Assembly (NCBI RefSeq): GCF_039543245.1
Contig: NZ_BAABJJ010000044.1
Location: 1 to 64,000 of the forward strand
Source of the DNA: Algibacter_G agarivorans
GTDB lineage: Bacteria > Bacteroidota > Bacteroidia > Flavobacteriales > Flavobacteriaceae
Direction: 5' to 3'
DNA: 64,000 bases
Shown: positions 42,418-53,154 of the stretch, piece by piece
How positions within the stretch are numbered: position 1 is the stretch's first letter
How the letters are laid out: each line of letters begins with the position of its first letter
Notes under the pieces: generated by a model
Told to the model about the DNA's origin: nothing
What the model saw: only the letters and a program-made list of their open reading frames with translations
The model's database searches: none
Position numbers and translations under genes: made by a program

Positions 42418-45417
42418 TTAAAATGTTATATCTAACCCTAAAGTAAATTGTTTCTGTGATGGATATGATGAGTGATCTATACCTCTAAAGGTATCACTGC
42501 TACTTGAATTTGATTCTGGATCATAACCTGTATAATCCGTTAAAGTAATTAAATTAGTTCCTGTTAAATAAAAGCGTAACGAACCAATACCTAAAGATTG
42601 AATTGTTTTCTCAGGAAGATTATAACCCAAAGTAATATTTTTTAAACGCAAATAAGATCCGTCTTCTACCCAACGACTTGAGTTAGCAATACTACCAAGT
42701 TGATTATGAGCAGGAATATTAGTGTTTTCATTCGTTGGTGTCCATACATTCAAATTATTCACACTATTTATCCTAGAACTACCTAAATTGTATATATCGT
42801 TACCTTGAGACCCAATTATCAATAGATTTAAGCTAAAGTTGTTATAACTAAAATTGTTAATCCAACTATATGTGAAATCTGGAAGCGTATTGGCAATATT
42901 TGTCCAGTCGTCTCCATTAATTATCCCATCATTATTTTGATCTACATATTTTGGAGATCCTGGTGTTTGATTATAAACTGCGGCTAAAACGGCCTCATCA
43001 CTTTTCCATACGCCATTATATTCTATTCCTCTTATTAGGCCTATAGGTTCTCCAACCTGTAGCCAAACAGCATCATCAAAACCAGGTAAACCAGCATTCC
43101 CTAATCTAATTTCATTAACACCTTCATCTAAAGCGATTACTTTATTTTCATTCATAGAAAACGTAACGGTTGTATCCCATTTAAATTTATCTGAAACTAT
43201 AGGTTTTCCTGACAACACAAATTCAACCCCTTTATTTTCTACTTCGCCTGCATTTATTAACTGTGTTGCAAACCCTGATGCTTGGAATAATGCTCTGGTT
43301 TGCAGTAAGTCTGTAGTATTCTTTTTGTAGTAGTCTGCTGATAATGATAAACGCCCATTAAACATACTTACGTCTAAACCAACATTTAACTGTACTGTTG
43401 TTTCCCAGCGTAAATCAGGATTTGGTGCACTAGTTGATAATGCTACACCGGGTGCTAAATCATTTCCATTGAAAGTAAAAAAGGCTCCAGTTGTAAGTTG
43501 CGCAAGCGATTCATATGGACTTATTCCTTGATTTCCAACTTCCCCATAACTCCCACGTAATTTTAAATTATTAATAAGCTTAGAATCAATTAGGAAATTT
43601 TCTTTTGAAACATTCCAAGCTATTCCTACTGAAGGGAAAAATGCTGTTTTATTATTTTCCGCAAAAACCGATGATGCATCTTGCCTTCCTGTTAGATTAA
43701 TAGCATATTTACCATCATATGAATAATTGACTCTACCCATAAACGACTGTAAAGAACGTTCAGTAAGATTTGACCAAGGAATACCGGGAACAGCTCCTAA
43801 ACTTAAATTATTATAAGTTGTTGAATTTGATAAAAAGTCACTAGCACTGGCTGAATTGATGCTTGTTTTAAGTTTTTGTTGCTCAAAAAGCCCTGTAAGC
43901 TTAATACTGTGTTTGTCGTTAAGATCCTTTTCGTAAGTTAAAAGGTTTGTGTTTTGGAAGCTTGTAAACTTACTATCAGTAATAGATGCTTTTCTATCTG
44001 CATTTACTCCATTAACAACTTTTTCATTATAATAAAAATTATTTTCATCATCAACAACCAAGTATGCTCCGGAAACATAAAGTTTTAACCCTTCAATTAT
44101 GGAGTACTCTATACTTGGATTAAAATTAATACGATTAGAATAGTTATCTCTTGCAGGTTCCAAGGCTAAGGCTACAGGATTATATTCAGTATTAGAACCT
44201 ACACCTCCTCCAGGTTGCGAATATGTACCATCACCAAGATATACAGGTTTTGTAGGAGGAAAGAACGTAGCAGAATACACTGGGCTTCCTTCACGGTCTC
44301 TCGTGTTTAAGGGTACTGGATTATTTTTAGATAATGATATAAAACTATTTAAATTAAATTTCAATTTCTTGTCAAGGAAATTAAAACCTATGTTTGGACG
44401 AACTGAATATTTTTTATAGGATGAATTTATGATAATCCCGTCATTTTGCAAAAAATCTCCAGAAATACTATAAACAATATCATCATTACCCCCACTAACA
44501 TTTAAGTGTTGGTTATGAGAAATACCCATTCTAAATATCTCCTTTTGCCAATCGGTTCCTCCATTAACTTTGAAACCTTCAATTTCTTGATTGGTAAAAG
44601 GCAATGGTAATCCTCTGGCAGCTCTATTATCATTATTATAAACCGCATATTGATAGGCATCCATTAAATCTAATTCATCACGTACCTGATGCATTGTAGT
44701 ATAAGAGTTAAAGGTAATCTGTGGTTTTTTATTCTTACCCTTTTTAGACGTTATCAATATCACTCCAGCTGCACCTCTAGAACCATAAATAGCCGTAGCA
44801 GATGCGTCTTTTAGCACTTCCATTGAGGCAATATCATTTGGGTGTATATCCTTTAAACTGGCTCCTTGTACACCATCAATAATTATTAACGGATTACTTC
44901 CTCCACTAATAGAAGTAACACCTCTAACTCTTATTGATACATTGGCATCTGGAGAGGCATCATTATTAACAATATTAACTCCTGCTACTTGCCCTTGCAG
45001 TGCCTGATCTGCCCTTGCAGAAGGAATATTTTGCAACTCTGACATCTTTACAGAAGAAACAGCACCCGTAACATCACTCTTTTTCTGTGTACCATATCCT
45101 ACTACAACGACTTGATCTAATTGAGCAAAATCTTCTTCTAATACAACATCAATAACTGTTTGGCTATTAATAGCTATTTCTTGAGTTTTAAAACCTATAA
45201 AGCTGACAACTAAAGTGCCATTAGCTGGTGCATTAATAGAAAAATTCCCATCGAAGTCTGTACTTGCTCCAGTTCCTGTTCCTTTAAGCAAAATATTAAC
45301 TCCTGGCAAGGGTTGGCTATCTGTAGCTTTAATAGTGCCCGTTATTGTTTCTTGTGCAAATGCAAAGAATGATATACACAAAGACAGTATTAAAGTTATT
45401 AATTTATGATTCATCAT
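42418..45417 (-). CDS. susC: SusC-like TonB-dependent transporter
   Basis: 999 residues. Signal peptide (LILSLCISFFAFA), a carboxypeptidase-like regulatory domain (about 20-100; GTIKATDSQPLPGVNILLKG), the TonB box region and plug (VVVGYGTQKKSDVTGAVSSV), and a 22-strand barrel ending in FTLGLDITF. Imports oligosaccharides bound by SusD. There is no N-terminal anti-sigma-binding STN domain, so control is by the hybrid regulator. Second gene of the GEVED lipoprotein-susC-susD operon. Confidence 0.95.
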   Translation of the reverse strand: MMNHKLITLILSLCISFFAFAQETITGTIKATDSQPLPGVNILLKGTGTGASTDFDGNFSINAPANGTLVVSFIGFKTQEIAINSQTVIDVVLEEDFAQLDQVVVVGYGTQKKSDVTGAVSSVKMSELQNIPSARADQALQGQVAGVNIVNNDASPDANVSIRVRGVTSISGGSNPLIIIDGVQGASLKDIHPNDIASMEVLKDASATAIYGSRGAAGVILITSKKGKNKKPQITFNSYTTMHQVRDELDLMDAYQYAVYNNDNRAARGLPLPFTNQEIEGFKVNGGTDWQKEIFRMGISHNQHLNVSGGNDDIVYSISGDFLQNDGIIINSSYKKYSVRPNIGFNFLDKKLKFNLNSFISLSKNNPVPLNTRDREGSPVYSATFFPPTKPVYLGDGTYSQPGGGVGSNTEYNPVALALEPARDNYSNRINFNPSIEYSIIEGLKLYVSGAYLVVDDENNFYYNEKVVNGVNADRKASITDSKFTSFQNTNLLTYEKDLNDKHSIKLTGLFEQQKLKTSINSASASDFLSNSTTYNNLSLGAVPGIPWSNLTERSLQSFMGRVNYSYDGKYAINLTGRQDASSVFAENNKTAFFPSVGIAWNVSKENFLIDSKLINNLKLRGSYGEVGNQGISPYESLAQLTTGAFFTFNGNDLAPGVALSTSAPNPDLRWETTVQLNVGLDVSMFNGRLSLSADYYKKNTTDLLQTRALFQASGFATQLINAGEVENKGVEFVLSGKPIVSDKFKWDTTVTFSMNENKVIALDEGVNEIRLGNAGLPGFDDAVWLQVGEPIGLIRGIEYNGVWKSDEAVLAAVYNQTPGSPKYVDQNNDGIINGDDWTNIANTLPDFTYSWINNFSYNNFSLNLLIIGSQGNDIYNLGSSRINSVNNLNVWTPTNENTNIPAHNQLGSIANSSRWVEDGSYLRLKNITLGYNLPEKTIQSLGIGSLRFYLTGTNLITLTDYTGYDPESNSSSSDTFRGIDHSSYPSQKQFTLGLDITF

Positions 45418-45445
45418 ATACTTTGTTTATTTAGTTAATTGTTTT

Positions 45446-47005
45446 TTATAATATTTTAACAATAAAATCTTTGATTGTGCTGTTATTTAACTCCCCACAC
45501 GGAGCCATTGGAATCCCTGGACCATCTGGATCCAATCCGCTTATATCATCATTATAAACCCAAGCATCTCCAGTTAATATTCGCATTCTTGTAATTCCAA
45601 GAGTCGCATTATTTGGAACAGTGACATCCATAGCATATGCAATGGCATCATCTCCTGAATATAATTTTTGTTCACTAAGTGGAGTTAATTGTTCTCCAAC
45701 ATCCTCAAAATCTCCATCTGCATTCCAATCAATCCACACTATTGACCGTGACCACCCATTAGAATTTGTTACTGATAAATTGAAGGTTCCTCCTCCGGAG
45801 ATACTTAACACTTCCTCTGGGTAAATACCGTAATTATTAGCTGGCTGTCCTCCCGAATGATTAATATTTGTATTCCCTCCAGTAGTTATAACTTCATCTG
45901 CATTATAAGACTTTGATCCAATTGCCGAACAATAGGCAACTCCTCCAATTTCAATATCGAAATCTTTAGTTGTACTATTGGCATATTCACCACATGGTTC
46001 TCCTGTTGAGTCTGTAGTCCATGCATCTCCTGTAAGGATTCTCATTCTAATTTTACCAATTGCAGCATCTAATGGAACATTAATAGTTGCATCAAAAGGG
46101 CCATCATTTAATTGTGAGGGTAATCCAAATTGTTGAACTATTTCCCCTTCATCTAAAAAATCCTTATCTCCATTCCAATCAACATAAACTAAAGACATAG
46201 ACCAAGTATTAGAATGTACTAAAGATAAATCAAACGAATTACCAGGTTGCACAATTAATATTTCATTTTCATAATATCCATAATTATTTGCTGGTTGTCC
46301 TTCTGAATGATTTATATCGGCATCAGCACCTATTGTCACAATAGTATCTGCGTTATAACTCCCAGTACCAGACACACTACAATATTGTAATCCTAAAATA
46401 GGAGGATCTCCACTAGTAACTATTTCAACAGAAGCTGTTTTCTCTCCTTGGGTAGTTGTTGCTGTAATAATGCTCACACCTTCACTTACAGCTGTAATCA
46501 CACCGTCTATTACAGATGCAACTCCAGAATCACTAGAACTCCATATAACAGTTTGATAGGTTGCATCCTCAGGAGTGAAAATAACTTTATACTTAGTTTG
46601 GGCGGGATTGTTTTCAATGGCTTCTTCTTCAAGTTCAATAGACTCTACTTTAATAATAACTTCCACCTCTATAGTTTTGGAAATACTTCCATCTTGAGAT
46701 GTTGCTGTTAGTATAGCAGTCCCTAATGAAACACCCCTTATCCCTGCGACTAAACCAGCTTCATTAAATTGTATTTCAGCCACCGATTCGTCACTTGAAG
46801 TCCATGTTACCTTTTCAGTAGTATTCCCAGGAGCAGCCTCAACTATAATAGCTTGAACTTCCTCTATACTTAATTGCATTTCTGACTGACTCAGTGTTAT
46901 ATCACTCAAAGCTACTTCAGTAATGCTATCATCTTCACAAGAAGAAAACAATAACATGCTTAAGGCAAGCATTGATATTATTAATTTAAGTTTGTTTTTC
47001 TTCAT
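45446..47005 (-). CDS. surface lipoprotein with Big2 and two GEVED domains
   Basis: 519 residues. Lipobox SMLLFSSC (Cys23); two bacterial Ig-like Big2 domains (about 30-195; VTWTSSDESVAEI, VIWSSSDSGVASV); two GEVED domains (about 205-355 and 360-519), each with an acidic DWNGD/DWNAD-x-DF loop. It is placed first in the susC-susD operon, so it is a likely surface glycan-binding protein (SusE/F role). Its second GEVED domain is very similar to one in the GH123-like protein of this locus. Confidence 0.88.
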   Translation of the reverse strand: MKKNKLKLIISMLALSMLLFSSCEDDSITEVALSDITLSQSEMQLSIEEVQAIIVEAAPGNTTEKVTWTSSDESVAEIQFNEAGLVAGIRGVSLGTAILTATSQDGSISKTIEVEVIIKVESIELEEEAIENNPAQTKYKVIFTPEDATYQTVIWSSSDSGVASVIDGVITAVSEGVSIITATTTQGEKTASVEIVTSGDPPILGLQYCSVSGTGSYNADTIVTIGADADINHSEGQPANNYGYYENEILIVQPGNSFDLSLVHSNTWSMSLVYVDWNGDKDFLDEGEIVQQFGLPSQLNDGPFDATINVPLDAAIGKIRMRILTGDAWTTDSTGEPCGEYANSTTKDFDIEIGGVAYCSAIGSKSYNADEVITTGGNTNINHSGGQPANNYGIYPEEVLSISGGGTFNLSVTNSNGWSRSIVWIDWNADGDFEDVGEQLTPLSEQKLYSGDDAIAYAMDVTVPNNATLGITRMRILTGDAWVYNDDISGLDPDGPGIPMAPCGELNNSTIKDFIVKIL

Positions 47006-47038
47006 AATTAATTAGTTTATGTTTCAGGTGTTTAACTA

Positions 47039-47108
47039 CAAACTTATATCTAACATCATAATAATAAACGTTGAGAACTCTCCAAAAAAGGGTGGTATTT
47101 TCGTAAAA
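47039..47108 (-). promoter_or_regulatory. SusCD operon promoter and putative HTCS site A
   Basis: TAAGTTTG (minus strand, 47046-47039) is a -7 element. Upstream, CAAAAAAGGGT (47083-47093) followed by GGTATTTTCGTAAAA matches a site before the nucleotidyltransferase operon, at the same distance from its -7 element (36-37 bases). Confidence 0.6.
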
Positions 47109-47168
47109 CGCAATGAATATAGACTATTACAGAGGAATTAGTTATTTAATGACTATTGGATATCTATT

Positions 47169-50100
47169 TTAGATTAAATTTTCTTTAGCATACGCAGAGG
47201 GTGTAATGCTAAATTTCTTTTTAAATTCTTGACTAAAGTGGCGTCTATCAGTATAACCTACTTTAAAACAAACATCAATTACAGACATATTGCCTTGCTT
47301 TAAAAGTTGTGCTGCTCTTTTTAAACGGAAATCTCTAACAAATGCAACCGTTGTCATAGCTGTTAAGGCCTTTATTTTTTTATACAAATTAGAATGGCTC
47401 ATAGCCATTTCAGCTGCCAACTCTTCTATACTAAATTCTGAATTATCAATCTGAGCTTCAATAATACCATTAAGTTTTGTTAAAAACTCTTGATCTGGAG
47501 ACGTAAAAGCCATCTCCTTTGGGCTAAGTAAAATCTCATTTATATATTTTTCTCTTAAATGTTTTCTACTTGCCAACAAATTTTTAATTCTAACTTTTAA
47601 TACGTCTTCATTAAAAGGTTTTACTAAATAATCGTCTGCACCCATCTCGAATCCCTCCATAATATTCTCCACCATAGTTCTTGCTGTTAAGAGAATCACA
47701 GGAATATGGCTTGTTAAAATATTTGTTTTTACTTCAGAACATAGCGTAATACCATCCATAACTGGCATCATAACATCACTAACAATGATATCTGGACTTT
47801 TTTCTTTTGCCAGCTCCAATCCTATTTTACCATTTTCAGCGACAATTACTTGAAAATTTTGAGACATTAACCCTGCTAAATAATCTAACAAGTGAGGATT
47901 GTCTTCAACTATTAAAACCAAGGACTTTTCAAATTCGTTTACTCCAAAGTTATTAGCTGTGGTTTTACTATAATTAGAGATAATGTCTTCTTCATTTATT
48001 TCTGAAGCTATTTGTTCTTGGTTAAAATGTGCTTTTCCCAATGGTAATGTTATAATAAAACGACTACCCTTTTCTAATACACTTTCCACTTTTATTTGAC
48101 CCGAATGAAGTTCTACTATATCCTTAGCTATAGAAAGGCCGATTCCAAAACCTAAGTTTTCAGATATTGCGTCCTCATTTTGATAAAACCTCTCAAAAAT
48201 TTGTGGCAACTTATCTTTAGGTATTCCTTGTCCAGTATCATTAACTACTATTTTAACAGCCCCTCGATCTTCAAAGACACTAAGTAATATTTTATCTCCA
48301 CTAGATGTAAACTTAAACGCATTTGTTAAAAGATTATAAATGGTTTTTTCTAATTGAATCTTATCAAACCAAACATATATTTTATTTTCAGGCTTATCAA
48401 ATTTGTAATCAATATTATTAGCAATGGCATGCTGTGAAAAGGCTAAGAAAATTTCGTGAATAAAAAACACCATATCATTTTCACTTACGTGTAAGTTAAT
48501 ATTACCTGTTTCCAGTTTTCTAATATTTAACAATTCGCTAACTAAATTCATCAGTCGCCCGGTACTTCTTCTTAAATTAGTTAATTGTTTTTGCTCCTTA
48601 GCATCCACATTGCTTCTCATTAAACTATTTATTGTACCAATGATAAGCGTTAATGGCGTTCTGATTTCATGAGAAATATTAGTAAAAAATCGTTGCTTTA
48701 ATTCGTGTAATTTATCTTCTTGTTCTCGTTGTAGTTTTTCAAGTCTCAAATTATTTTTAACTTCTATCCAGGCTAGAGTATAATGTTTAATAACCCATAA
48801 AAGGATTATGAATAATACTAAATAAGTTAAATATGCCCACCAGGTTTTCCAAAACGGAGGTAGTACTTTTATTTTCAATTCCGAAAAACCAACTTCGTCC
48901 AAGCTATTATTCTTCTTTTGTGTTTTTACTTTAAACACATAATCTCCTGACGACAAATTTGTATAAGTAGCAGTTTGTTGGTTTCCTATTGCCCTCCAGT
49001 TATCCTCAAACCCTTCCATTTTCACAAGATAGTTTGCATCACTAAAAGGGTATTCTAATGCTGAAAACTCAAAAGTAATTACAGATTGATTATAGTTAAT
49101 AGTAACTTCATCAGCAATTGATATATTTCTTTTCAAAATTTCATGATCTCCAACTGGTACGCTTTTATCAAATAATTTTAAGTCTGTAAAAAGTACCTTA
49201 GGATTAACGGTGTTAGCGAATATGGTATTAGGATTGAACGATATTACACCATCAACTCCTCCAAAATATAATACACCTTGAGAATCTTTGCAAACAGAAT
49301 TAACGTGAAACTCATTAAAATCAGTCTCAAATTCCTCAATAGTATTTGTTTTAATATTATATTTAAAAAGGCCTTCTTTAGTTCCCATCCAAATATTTCC
49401 ATAAGAATCATCTATTAGTGACACGACAGTATTTGTAATGGCCGAGTTTCCAACTGCAAATTTCTTAAAAACCTGTGTTCTTGTATCAAATCTATTTAAG
49501 CCTTCCTTGGTTGCTAGCCATAAAATACCAGCTTTATCTAGCAATAAATCAAAAATATAATTGCTCCCTATAGATTTTTCTCCCTGCTCTGACACCTTAT
49601 AACTTGAAAATTGATTTGTTTTAGTATCAAATCGATTTAAACCTCCACCATGTGTCCCTATCCACAAACCTCCTTCTTTGTCTAGCAATAGTGAAATAAC
49701 ATTGTCGTTACTTAACGAGTTTTTATTGTTTTTTGAAAACCTAAAATTCTTAAAAACCTCCGTTTTAAAATCTAAAAAGCTTAGACCTCCTCCCCAAGTT
49801 CCTACCCATAAATCTCCAGTAGGCAGTTCTATAATATCCCTAACATCATTATAAGGAAGTGATGTTTCATTTAAATTATCTCGTTTAAACTGCTTTATTT
49901 TTCCTTTTTGAGAATCAAATAATATTAATCCATTAGCAAATGTCCCAATCCAATATTGCCCATTGGATTTCTTTTTAACCAGTTGAATATAATCTCCTCC
50001 TAACGGTGCTTTTATTGAAGTGTGGTAGTTTGTGACTTCTTTTGTTTCTAAATCATATTTATTAAGTCCATTTCCATCAGTACCCATCCATAATATACTT

Positions 50101-51227
50101 TCTTCTTTGAAAACGGATAATACTGGCGAGGCATTATAACCCATACCGTCACTAAAATAAAACGAACTATTATTTACTCTTTTTTTAATGACATTCAAAC
50201 CTTTCCACGCGGTTCCAATCCAAATATTTGATTGATTGTCTTCAAAAATATTATTTACCGTATTATTTGATAATGATGTTCTTAATCTATTGTCATATAC
50301 ATATTGCTTTATACTAAGATTTGAAATATTGTCTTTGCTTAATCTTATGATTCCATCTCCATCGGTTCCAATCCAAATATTTTGATTTCTATCCTTGTAA
50401 AGTGTTCTAATAATAGGAGCGTCAACTTTATTATTACTAGAAAAAAAGCCTGTTAAATTATTGGTTTTTAAATCTAAACTCAACAAACCACTACCATTTG
50501 TCCCTATTAACAATTCATCCTCTTTACCGTATAATAAAGTATTGATAAATTCTAAAGACAAATTATCTTCCTTCTCAAAACTGGGAACTATTGGAGTGAA
50601 TTTTTCCGATATTATATCAAATGTGTACAAACCGTCTCCATATGTTCCTAAAAAAAGGTTTCTATCAACAGTTTCTATTATAGTCCAAACACTTATAAAA
50701 TTTAATGAGCCTTTATTTTCTGCCTGATGCCTAAATGTTTTAAAATCTTTTGATTTTTCTACATAAAGATCAATGCCCATTTCACTTCCTAACCAAATGT
50801 TTCCATGGTTATCCTCAATAATAGCATGTATATCATTGGATGATATAATATCTTGATTTACATTAGAATTCTTATAAACTTGGAATTTATCTTTTGAAGG
50901 GTTATAAATATTTACACCACCTCCTATTGTTCCAATCCAAATTCTACCTTTTTTATCAATTAGAAGTGAAGAGATATCATTTGAGCTAATGCCACTATTT
51001 TTTTGATTGTACTTTTTAAAATTGACTCCATCATACTTATTAAGTCCATTCTTTGTTCCTACCCATATAAACCCTAGTCCATCTTGAATCATAGAAGTAA
51101 TTCTATTATTCGACAATCCGTGTTCGGTTGATATTTGTTTAAGGATATCTTGATTCTGCCCATTAATATTTAGGAAACAGAAAATCAAAACCAAACTAAT
51201 AAATAAATATGTTCTTCTTATGTTCAT
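47169..51227 (-). CDS. hybrid two-component system regulator (HTCS)
   Basis: 1352 residues in one chain. Signal peptide (LFISLVLIFCFLNINGQ); about fourteen two-component propeller repeats (WIGT-x-GGG-N motifs) to about 690, a Y_Y_Y domain, a membrane helix near 785-805, a HisKA domain with His near 852 (ISHEIRTPL), an ATPase domain (DTGQGIP, GFGIGLSI), a receiver domain with Asp near 1147 (VSDVMMPVMDG) and an AraC HTH at the C-terminus. It senses periplasmic oligosaccharide and activates the locus. Lies directly upstream of the susCD operon. Confidence 0.95.
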   Translation of the reverse strand: MNIRRTYLFISLVLIFCFLNINGQNQDILKQISTEHGLSNNRITSMIQDGLGFIWVGTKNGLNKYDGVNFKKYNQKNSGISSNDISSLLIDKKGRIWIGTIGGGVNIYNPSKDKFQVYKNSNVNQDIISSNDIHAIIEDNHGNIWLGSEMGIDLYVEKSKDFKTFRHQAENKGSLNFISVWTIIETVDRNLFLGTYGDGLYTFDIISEKFTPIVPSFEKEDNLSLEFINTLLYGKEDELLIGTNGSGLLSLDLKTNNLTGFFSSNNKVDAPIIRTLYKDRNQNIWIGTDGDGIIRLSKDNISNLSIKQYVYDNRLRTSLSNNTVNNIFEDNQSNIWIGTAWKGLNVIKKRVNNSSFYFSDGMGYNASPVLSVFKEESILWMGTDGNGLNKYDLETKEVTNYHTSIKAPLGGDYIQLVKKKSNGQYWIGTFANGLILFDSQKGKIKQFKRDNLNETSLPYNDVRDIIELPTGDLWVGTWGGGLSFLDFKTEVFKNFRFSKNNKNSLSNDNVISLLLDKEGGLWIGTHGGGLNRFDTKTNQFSSYKVSEQGEKSIGSNYIFDLLLDKAGILWLATKEGLNRFDTRTQVFKKFAVGNSAITNTVVSLIDDSYGNIWMGTKEGLFKYNIKTNTIEEFETDFNEFHVNSVCKDSQGVLYFGGVDGVISFNPNTIFANTVNPKVLFTDLKLFDKSVPVGDHEILKRNISIADEVTINYNQSVITFEFSALEYPFSDANYLVKMEGFEDNWRAIGNQQTATYTNLSSGDYVFKVKTQKKNNSLDEVGFSELKIKVLPPFWKTWWAYLTYLVLFIILLWVIKHYTLAWIEVKNNLRLEKLQREQEDKLHELKQRFFTNISHEIRTPLTLIIGTINSLMRSNVDAKEQKQLTNLRRSTGRLMNLVSELLNIRKLETGNINLHVSENDMVFFIHEIFLAFSQHAIANNIDYKFDKPENKIYVWFDKIQLEKTIYNLLTNAFKFTSSGDKILLSVFEDRGAVKIVVNDTGQGIPKDKLPQIFERFYQNEDAISENLGFGIGLSIAKDIVELHSGQIKVESVLEKGSRFIITLPLGKAHFNQEQIASEINEEDIISNYSKTTANNFGVNEFEKSLVLIVEDNPHLLDYLAGLMSQNFQVIVAENGKIGLELAKEKSPDIIVSDVMMPVMDGITLCSEVKTNILTSHIPVILLTARTMVENIMEGFEMGADDYLVKPFNEDVLKVRIKNLLASRKHLREKYINEILLSPKEMAFTSPDQEFLTKLNGIIEAQIDNSEFSIEELAAEMAMSHSNLYKKIKALTAMTTVAFVRDFRLKRAAQLLKQGNMSVIDVCFKVGYTDRRHFSQEFKKKFSITPSAYAKENLI

Positions 51228-51363
51228 CTTTTAGAATTAACTCAGATAGTTTTTTTAACCATATTCTAAAGATACTAAGAAGATTTGTTTAAAAACAATG
51301 GGTTAAATATATTTTATAAATACGATAAACTCCTGATTACCTATGCAAAACTTCGCTAACATT

Positions 51364-52755
51364 TTATATTACCGCAATTTCATTAATTTCTCGAATAATT
51401 CTATCTGCTAAACCATCTGCTTTTTCTTGAGATACACTTTCTGTATAAACCCTAATGATAGGTTCTGTATTGGATTTTCTCAAATGAACCCATTCGGAGT
51501 CAAAATCAATTTTCACACCATCAATTGTATTAATTTCTTCGTTTTTATAATTTACAGCAATTGTATTTAAAATTGAATCAACATTGGTTTTAGGAGTAAG
51601 TTCTATTTTATTTTTACTCATAAAATAACTAGGATAAGATTCTCGTAGCTCTTTGCAAGTTGTTTCAGAATTAGCTAAATGTGATAAGAATAAGACAACA
51701 CCAACCAAAGAATCTCTGCCGTAATGAGAATTGGGATAAATAATCCCTCCATTTCCTTCTCCTCCTATAACCGCTTTTGAGTTTTTCATTTCAATAACCA
51801 CGTTTACTTCTCCCACAGCGCTAGCTGTGTAGTTTCCGTTGTGTTTATTTGTAATGTCTTTTAAAGCCCTTGACGATGATAAATTAGAAACTGTATCACC
51901 TCCCTTTAATTGCCCTAGTACATAATCTGCACAAGCTACAAGAGTGTATTCCTCTCCAAACATCGAACCATCTTCACAAACAATAGCTAATCTATCAACA
52001 TCTGGATCTACTACAATTCCAAAATCTGCTTTTTCTTTTACTACCAATTCTGATATATCTGTTAAATGTTCTTTTAACGGTTCTGGATTATGAGGAAAAT
52101 GTCCGTTAGGATCACAGTATAGCTCAACACACTCTACATTCAATTTTTTCAATAATGCAGGAATAGCTATTCCTCCTGTGGAGTTTACAGCATCAACTAC
52201 AACTTTAAAACCAGCTTCTTTTATAGCAATAACATCCACTAGTTCTAATTTCAAAACTTCTTCTATATGCCTATCTATATAGCCTTCAACTTCACTATAA
52301 GATCCTAAATCATCAACTTCAGCAAAACTAAACTCATCGTTTTCTGCTATTTCTAGAATTTTCTCTCCTTCTTCGCCATTTAAAAACTCACCTTTTCCAT
52401 TCAGTAATTTTAAAGCATTCCATTGCTTCGGGTTATGACTGGCAGTAATAATAATACCACCATCAGCAGATTCCAACGGAACAGCAATTTCTACCGTAGG
52501 AGTTGTAGATAAACCAATATCTTTAACATCAATTCCTAAACCTATAAGTGTTTTACTAACTAAGCAGCTTATCATATCTCCAGAAATTCTGGCATCTCTT
52601 CCCATAACAACTGTTAAGTCCTTTTTTGAGCTTTGCTGCTTTAACCACATCCCATAGGCTGCTCCAAATTTAACAGCATCTATTGGTGTTAAATTATCAT
52701 TTACCGTTCCGCCTATAGTCCCTCTTATTCCTGAAATTGATTTTATTAATGTCAT
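51364..52755 (-). CDS. glmM: phosphoglucosamine mutase-like protein
   Basis: 463 residues of the alpha-D-phosphohexomutase superfamily, starting MTLIKSISGIRGTIGG as in Bacteroidota GlmM. The phosphoserine is Ser106 in TASHNPKQW, metal-binding VDPDVDRL, and the C-terminal phosphate-binding loop RKSNTEPIIRVY. GlmM interconverts GlcN-6-P and GlcN-1-P; relatives accept GlcNAc phosphates, which this pathway would require. It may also be the housekeeping copy. Its start overlaps the preceding gene by 59 bases. Confidence 0.9.
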   Translation of the reverse strand: MTLIKSISGIRGTIGGTVNDNLTPIDAVKFGAAYGMWLKQQSSKKDLTVVMGRDARISGDMISCLVSKTLIGLGIDVKDIGLSTTPTVEIAVPLESADGGIIITASHNPKQWNALKLLNGKGEFLNGEEGEKILEIAENDEFSFAEVDDLGSYSEVEGYIDRHIEEVLKLELVDVIAIKEAGFKVVVDAVNSTGGIAIPALLKKLNVECVELYCDPNGHFPHNPEPLKEHLTDISELVVKEKADFGIVVDPDVDRLAIVCEDGSMFGEEYTLVACADYVLGQLKGGDTVSNLSSSRALKDITNKHNGNYTASAVGEVNVVIEMKNSKAVIGGEGNGGIIYPNSHYGRDSLVGVVLFLSHLANSETTCKELRESYPSYFMSKNKIELTPKTNVDSILNTIAVNYKNEEINTIDGVKIDFDSEWVHLRKSNTEPIIRVYTESVSQEKADGLADRIIREINEIAVI

Positions 52756-53137
52756 TTAATTTTTTATTCTTTAATTTATTTAATGCAGTAATTATTTTTA
52801 CTTGTTGAAAATAAACAACATGATTATAAATATGCTCCAATTGACTCATAATCTTCACACAAGCTATTTTGGATTTCCCTTTAACGTTAATTTTAATAAC
52901 CTCCTGTTCATTTTCATTCTTATGACTTACGATACTAAACCATCCATTTGGAAAATAAACTTTTAATATTTCTGATTCGTGCTTAAGGTTTAAATCAAAT
53001 TCGCCAGTAACCCAATTAACAAACCTTTCATAAACACCATTCGTTTTAATGATTTCCTCTTTTTTAAGATTGAAATAATCTGGTTTAGCATTAAAAACCT
53101 TTATATTCTTTTCTAATTTATTTTTCAATGAATCCAT
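52697..53137 (-). CDS. unknown 146-residue protein overlapping glmM
   Basis: I do not recognise this family. It begins MDSLKNKLEKNIKVFNAKPD, has a central GEFDLNLKHESEILKVYFPNG beta segment (split in two) and a basic tail (NKINFRNKRDYRRNGK). It has no signal peptide. It lies 17 bases after the NagB-PIG-L gene and runs 59 bases into glmM in another frame, unusually long for an operon overlap; the last 20 residues may be a read-through extension after a frameshift. Confidence 0.55.
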   Translation of the reverse strand: MDSLKNKLEKNIKVFNAKPDYFNLKKEEIIKTNGVYERFVNWVTGEFDLNLKHESEILKVYFPNGWFSIVSHKNENEQEVIKINVKGKSKIACVKIMSQLEHIYNHVVYFQQVKIITALNKLKNKKLNDINKINFRNKRDYRRNGK

Positions 53138-53154
53138 TAACTACGTCCAGTTTA

